The position numbers and the translations under genes are program-made. From contig QAXH01006492.1 of NCBI GenBank assembly GCA_004335635.1, positions 32,271-44,767 on the forward strand: a stretch of DNA of 12,497 nucleotides, read 5' to 3'. The stretch is from Chloromonas sp. AAM2 (taxonomy: Eukaryota; Chlorophyta; Chlorophyceae; Chlamydomonadales; Chlamydomonadaceae). Below are positions 8,754 through 12,497 of this stretch, one piece after another (position 1 is the stretch's first letter; each line of letters starts with the position of its first letter). The notes beneath the pieces were generated by a model, which was not told the origin of the DNA, made no database searches, and worked only from the letters and a program-made list of their open reading frames with translations.

Positions 8754-8969
8754 TGGTGGTGGCTCTACGCCAGGATGTCGCCCGGGGTCTTCCACTCCCC
8801 TGATTTCAGCCCCTTATCAACTGCCCTCCTGAGGCGGCTCCGACACTTGGCGTTCGAGTCCGTCAACTTCACGGCAACACACATGTTGATGCACATGGTG
8901 GCTGACTGGGTCGCGAGGGTGCAGCCAGATGTGTCCTTCACGATGAAGATACCCCAGACTTCACCGACA
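8754..8969 (+). pseudogene. Fragment resembling the N-terminal part of DUF72/YecE-family proteins
   Basis: One open frame (ATG at 8646, stop at 9074) contains about 70 residues that follow the DUF72 pattern in order: WLYARMSPGVFHS, like the GWSY...GVFYP start; LRRLRHLAFESVNFTATHML, like the FDTVEINSTFY strand; then VADWVARVQPDVSFTMKIPQT, like RRW..QTP.DFRFSVKFPRT. The characteristic glycine-rich first strand before WLY is missing. After KIPQTSP the frame turns into low-complexity His/Thr/Gln sequence, with no downstream DUF72 half and no convincing splice sites. I read it as a relic, or possibly an exon of a gene whose other exons I cannot find. DUF72 proteins adopt a TIM-barrel-like fold and have poorly defined function. 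Confidence 0.42.
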
Positions 8970-9053
8970 ATTCAACTCATTCACACGCACAAACAGACAC
9001 ATCAGACCCAACAGAAGAGCATTACCACTGGTTTCAGTGCAGGACGCAAGAAA

Positions 9054-9067
9054 TGTCCCAGAACTGG
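9054..9067 (+). repeat. Third copy of the foldback-element arm end
   Basis: TGTCCCAGAACTGG here is identical to 5431-5444, the outer end of the right arm of the foldback element. Weaker similarity extends to either side (AATGTCC outside, TTTCTTGCGTCC inside on the minus strand). No partner arm was found nearby, so this would be a solo or truncated copy. Confidence 0.4.
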
Positions 9068-9110
9068 ACATTGAGGTTTGTCCGGTACGCTGAGCCCATA
9101 TCTCGTCGCT

Positions 9111-9151
9111 TGTGTCACAAAGTGTCACACGCAGTGTCACAAAGTGTGTCA
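9111..9151 (+). repeat. Short tandem repeat built on GTGTCACAAA
   Basis: GTGTCAC occurs at 9112, 9122 and 9134, followed by GTGTGTCA, with a unit of 10 to 12 bases. The unit contains the near-palindrome GTGTCACA. No function is assigned. Confidence 0.6.
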
Positions 9152-10160
9152 GAAACCGAGCCCAACTAACGCAACAAAGCACTGCTTGTGTAATAAAAAA
9201 GAGAGCCAGGGCAGCTCACTCAAGGCCAAAGACAGCCAGGAGAAGACAGCTCAAGACCTCATGCAGCGACATGAGACCGCACTTTTGGTCGCCCGCCATG
9301 GAGCGGCCTTGTGGAGTTGGCGTCAAGGCACCGACAGCTCACCAAACGAGGCCGCAACGCCTGCCTTAAAGCCATCGCTTGATGCCAATGTGTCACCATG
9401 ACATGCAACACAACCTGGACACAAAAGTGATTATTCACTCGCTGTGCGCGTCATTTCAAAGCAGGCCGGCTTTGTCCAATAGTGGGCACTGCCTAGGCAA
9501 GTGACTGAATGAGCAGAGGCATACCATTCACATTCGGCAAAATATCTATGGAATGTTGGGGGGAAAACCCATTCACAAGAAGATGAGATGCATGGCCATG
9601 TGTGCTGCACGTTGAGTCACCTACTCCTAGTTTTCAACGTACAACAACCTGATCTCAAGGTGGCCCGCTTGCACACCCGGCCTGCACAGGGTCAAAGTGC
9701 TGTGGATGGAAGAAGGAAGAAAGAAAAGAAGGGGACGCCGGTCGGCGTAAGTGTGGTTTAGCCCAACATCCATGCAACGTTAAGGTTGGTCCACCCTACC
9801 CCCTGTCCCTCCTTCGCTTGCCACCTGTGTACCGTCGGGCCCATTGGGATGCCCTGGTACCACTCCTCTCTTGCTCCAACTGCCTCTTCGTCACCATAAT
9901 CAAGCGTGCAAACACCGCTGCATTGCGCACCAACTTGCCTGTGAGGAGAGCTGTGGATAACAACGTATTGCTCAAAGAGTTGCAGCTGCAGAGGCGCCAT
10001 ATCATGTGAAACCACGTGAAGTGGAAGTTCATAACGTGGAATTAAGCATCCGTCGTGGCCATGCTGACAGTGAGTTCTGATGGCTGTTCCAGCGGCCCTT
10101 ACTCCTTGCTTGGAAAGGAGCACACCGACCTGGCCTTTGTTGGTTTACACACTTACCTCG
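9152..10160. other. Intergenic stretch without a supported gene
   Basis: Convergent-gene spacer. TGTAATAAAAAAG at 9188-9200 is a TGTAA followed by an A-run. A pure purine run of 28 bases occupies 9708-9735. The 121-residue minus-strand frame at 10123-9758 and the opposing plus-strand frame at 9818-10009 show no recognisable motif and overlap each other, so neither is called. Confidence 0.45.
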
Positions 10161-10205
10161 CCTGAAGAGGCTGCTTCGTGATCAGTACACGTGACCAGCT
10201 GATGA

Positions 10206-10276
10206 TCACTCGGCAGTGGAAAGTGTGACCTTAACACGTTGCTTGGTGGCAAAGAATGCCTTCATTTCCTCCACAG
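10206..10276 (-). other. Possible orphan exon or gene fragment
   Basis: After a TTCATGCTGCAG acceptor-like site, the minus strand reads VEEMKAFFATKQRVKV and then LSTAE before a TGA at 10208-10206. The composition is protein-like, with codons of normal usage. A donor-like GGCGAGGTAAGT lies further along, near 10158. No neighbouring exon could be joined to it, and the CRN-like gene ends upstream at 10663. Chance is quite possible. Confidence 0.18.
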
Positions 10277-10294
10277 CTGCAGCATGAAAGAAGA

Positions 10295-10299
10295 TTACA
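10295..10299 (-). terminator. Candidate poly(A) signal TGTAA for the CRN-like gene
   Basis: This is the first minus-strand TGTAA downstream of the stop at 10665-10663, giving a 3' UTR of about 365 bases. The sequence between (10300-10662) contains no exon-like sequence. A second TGTAA lies at 10149-10145. Confidence 0.45.
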
Positions 10300-10662
10300 T
10301 GTACCCATGAAGAGGGGGTGGTTGGCCATGATAAAGGAATGCAGAAACCGAATAGCATGACAATGATATTGATGATGCCTGCAGAATACCAACAACGCAG
10401 GGTTACTACAGTCTGATGCAGGGTCGTGCCAGCTGGTGGTGGCTTGACAGGAGAAGGCTTGTCACAAGCAGTACTAGACTACGCACATACACACACTGTG
10501 CATGACTGCAAAGTAGACATCGCAACATGCAAGCCACCATCAGAGGCAGCAGTCAACATTGTCACATACACAGTATAGTGTTGCATCTGCTCAGCGCTAA
10601 CGAGGAAGTGCAGAACCAGCAATGAGTGCCAACTAGCAAGCAAGCATTGCTTGTCAAGCCCA

Positions 10663-12172
10663 TCACGCTACCAAATCCACACGGCAAGCATGGCCATCTG
10701 GGAAGTGCACAAATGCAGCAGCAAAGTCTGGCTCAAAGAACACATAAACCATGCCTGGTAGTACCTCCTCTAATGATTGGTTAGGTGCATAGAAGTCAAT
10801 GACAGCCTTCTGGCTTGCAGGCATGCAATGGTATGAACCTCCAGACGCAAAGCGGGCCAGGTGGTTCTCTGCGCGGTCACCATCACGCAGCAGCTTCACA
10901 GCCCAGCCAATGTCAGAGCCGAGAAACTTGATCCAAAAGTCCACCCTGCCACTTGTACCAAACACCTGGAGTCATTGGCAATTCACAGTGTCAGCAAGAG
11001 GGGGACTTCAGTTGTCATGTATACACGTGTGCTACATACATTAGGGAGAGCTGTCATCTTGCAATAGCTGAAGGTAGCAATCAGCTTACATGCTTGCATG
11101 TGGTGGCATGCATATCAACAAACTTTGAAAGCAATTCAAGGCTGTGCATGGACAAAAACAACCTGGTTGCTTTCAGCCTGCTCACCTGCCCTACATCTGG
11201 AGATATTGAGACGCTCAAAGGCAAATAGGAGCAAGCTGCGCGGTACCACTCAACCTGTGAGGACACAACAGGTGGGCCACTTGGCAAAAATGCTGTCATC
11301 ACTGAGGGACACAGCATGAACAAAGTATGCACTGACAGGAAGCCAACATGTGGTTACGCATCATGCATAGACACCCAAGCTCAACTGCTTACCTGATAGC
11401 GGCGCTCATACACGCGCCCATCTGCGCCGATAGCAATGCTCTTCCTGAGCTCCCCTGCCCTCATTCGGCCAATGGTCCACAGCAGAAAACGCTGGAACTC
11501 CTCAGGGTTGTCCCGCAGAGCGTGCACCTCAGTGGCATCCTGGCACCGCATGTCAGGAGATGTGTACACCCACACCAGGTAGAAGTAGCGATGTAGGGGT
11601 GTGATGAATGAAACATGCCCAGCAGCACTGACATGCACCATGCCTCTCAGACGAAGCTCCTCGGCTAGCTGCCTCAGTTGCTGTGTGTCAGGCACCAGTC
11701 CAACATCACCACCATATCGTAGCAGGGCATCAAAGACGTACTTGTACCGCTCCAGCTTGTAAGGATTGAGAAGGCAGCGCTCACCAACAAGCCGTGTGTA
11801 CAGGTCACTTGACAGCATGTGCCTGCAAGCGAAGGGAAGGTCGTGCCAAACTTGGCAAGTCATTTGAACCGGAAGAGCTTGGCAGCCAGCACGCAGCAAG
11901 GATAGATATAAGTGCAGGATACTGCATGCCAATGCTGGAGGCAGCCACATATTGCACAAATCAATTCATCGGTGACATTGAGCCAGGTGCTGAAAGCCTG
12001 AGCATACCCCCGCACTGAAATGCATGCACAGCTGAGGAAAAGAAAGCACAGATATGACAAGCCATACTGACCTTGAAACGATGTCTCCAAATCCATCCGG
12101 ATTCTCAGGGAGCTGGTGCTGGTTGTCAAGCTTCTCAGCGGCCAAGTCCATCAATCTGGTGATCAAGCCCAC
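10663..12172 (-). CDS. Crinkler-type (CRN-like) protein, C-terminal part: winged-helix-like segment plus PD-(D/E)XK-type nuclease domain; 5' end off the window
   Basis: Exons on the minus strand: 12172-12072, 11822-11393, 11254-11186 and 10965-10663, the last including the stop. All are GT-AG and the joined frame gives 300 residues, numbered here from the first visible exon. Residues ~53-115 (YKYVFDALLRYGG, LRQLAEELRLRGMVHV, FITPLHRYFYL) look like the winged-helix segment that precedes the nuclease in this class. Residues ~136-300 follow the family's C-terminal pattern in order: SIAIGADGRVYERRYQVEWYRAA (spanning 162-184), VSISPDVG, VFGTSGRVDFW (Asp209), GWAVKLLRDGD, NHLARF..GGSY, AVIDFY, and MVYVFFEPDF. 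These domains occur in oomycete and fungal effectors and in many free-living eukaryotes, usually behind a P-loop NTPase, which would lie upstream of this window. In active relatives the WGIELLRDG-type strand carries a glutamate; here position 224 is Lys (codon AAG). Asp209 is kept. Third-position G/C is lower than in the left gene. Confidence 0.84.
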
Positions 12173-12430
12173 CTGTAAAACACATGCAACCATACAGCAC
12201 AAGCAGCATACGCCTCAAAGATTTGACAAATATCTCGTGTGTATCGTTATGCTTAGTCTTTGGAGGTGCTAGATGGTTCAAAGGCCAGCAACATGGCACA
12301 CAAAGAAGAGCTGACCAGTGCATCAGCCAGCAAAAAGACATGCAACAAGCTTCAAAAGCATTGCACCTGCCAGCTTCCATGACTGCATACAACACCTACC
12401 CCATACGCCCAACAATAGGCATGTGCTAGC
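12173..12430 (-). other. Upstream intron of the CRN-like gene (incomplete)
   Basis: The acceptor TTTTACAG ends at 12173. No exon with matching composition is seen between here and the window end, so the intron is at least 325 bases long including the adjoining microsatellite. The upstream NTPase-encoding exons expected for this class are not in the window. Confidence 0.55.
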
Positions 12431-12497
12431 ATGTATGTATGTATGTATGTATGTATGTATGTATGTATGTATGTATGTATGTATGTATGTATGTATG
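12431..12497. repeat. (ATGT)n microsatellite, running off the window
   Basis: There are at least 16 uninterrupted copies of the tetranucleotide ATGT from 12431 to the last base. The full length is unknown because the window ends inside it. Confidence 0.97.

Noticed and set aside
8855..8868. CGTTCGAGTCC, resembling a tRNA B box (a similar word occurs near 7208)
   Set aside because: Both fall inside protein-like sequence encoding Phe-Glu-Ser, with no A box at the right distance and no foldable tRNA.
9758..10123. 121-residue minus-strand frame, with an overlapping plus-strand frame at 9818-10009
   Set aside because: No motif, no splice-site support and no conserved-looking pattern. Two opposite frames over the same bases are best read as chance.
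10941..10946. Acceptor-like GGCAG just before GTGGACTTTTGG in the CRN-like gene
   Set aside because: Using it breaks the reading frame. The acceptor ending at 10966 keeps frame and restores the family-typical VFGTSG before RVDFW.

Overview
The window looks like nuclear DNA of a eukaryote, most probably a chlorophyte green alga. The reasons are genes split into short GC-rich exons with clean GT-AG introns (many donors read GTGAGT or GTGAGC), introns of about 140 to 1,000 bases, TGTAA-type poly(A) signals, microsatellites, and a bacterial-type enzyme-family protein that carries an organelle-targeting-like extension. No bacterial operon structure, rRNA gene or functional tRNA gene is visible. 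Long single reading frames are rare because the real genes have to be assembled across introns. The three gene models here were built by reading splice sites and codon phase directly; in all three, every junction is in frame.

Layout. (1) 1-3510, minus strand: a seven-exon gene whose 3' end lies beyond the left edge. It encodes a Gln/Glu-rich disordered N-terminus followed by a conserved region in which one ~36-39-residue module occurs twice. I cannot name the family. (2) 3511-4314: divergent promoter and 5' UTR region, with a probable 5' UTR intron for the left gene. (3) 4315-7323, plus strand: a complete five-exon gene for a 205-residue CoA-binding-domain (YccU/PF13380-type) protein with an N-terminal targeting-like extension. 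Its 1-kb second intron holds two copies of a tRNA-derived SINE-like repeat on either side of a foldback (inverted-repeat) element. (4) 7324-10160: mostly non-coding. It holds the long 3' UTR of the CoA-binding gene, a relic or orphan exon resembling a DUF72/YecE N-terminus, and simple repeats. (5) 10663-12172, minus strand: the 3' four exons of a Crinkler-type (CRN-like) protein, with a winged-helix-like segment followed by a C-terminal PD-(D/E)XK-type nuclease domain in which the usual catalytic acidic residue appears to be lysine. (6) 12173-12497: an upstream intron of that gene, ending in an (ATGT)n microsatellite that runs off the window.

The three genes do not form an obvious pathway. 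The left and central genes are divergently transcribed and may share a promoter region. The central and right genes converge on the 7.3-10.7 kb region. The most unusual items are the apparently nuclease-dead CRN-like gene, the duplicated-module protein of unknown family, and the nested repeat cluster in the CoA-binding gene's intron.
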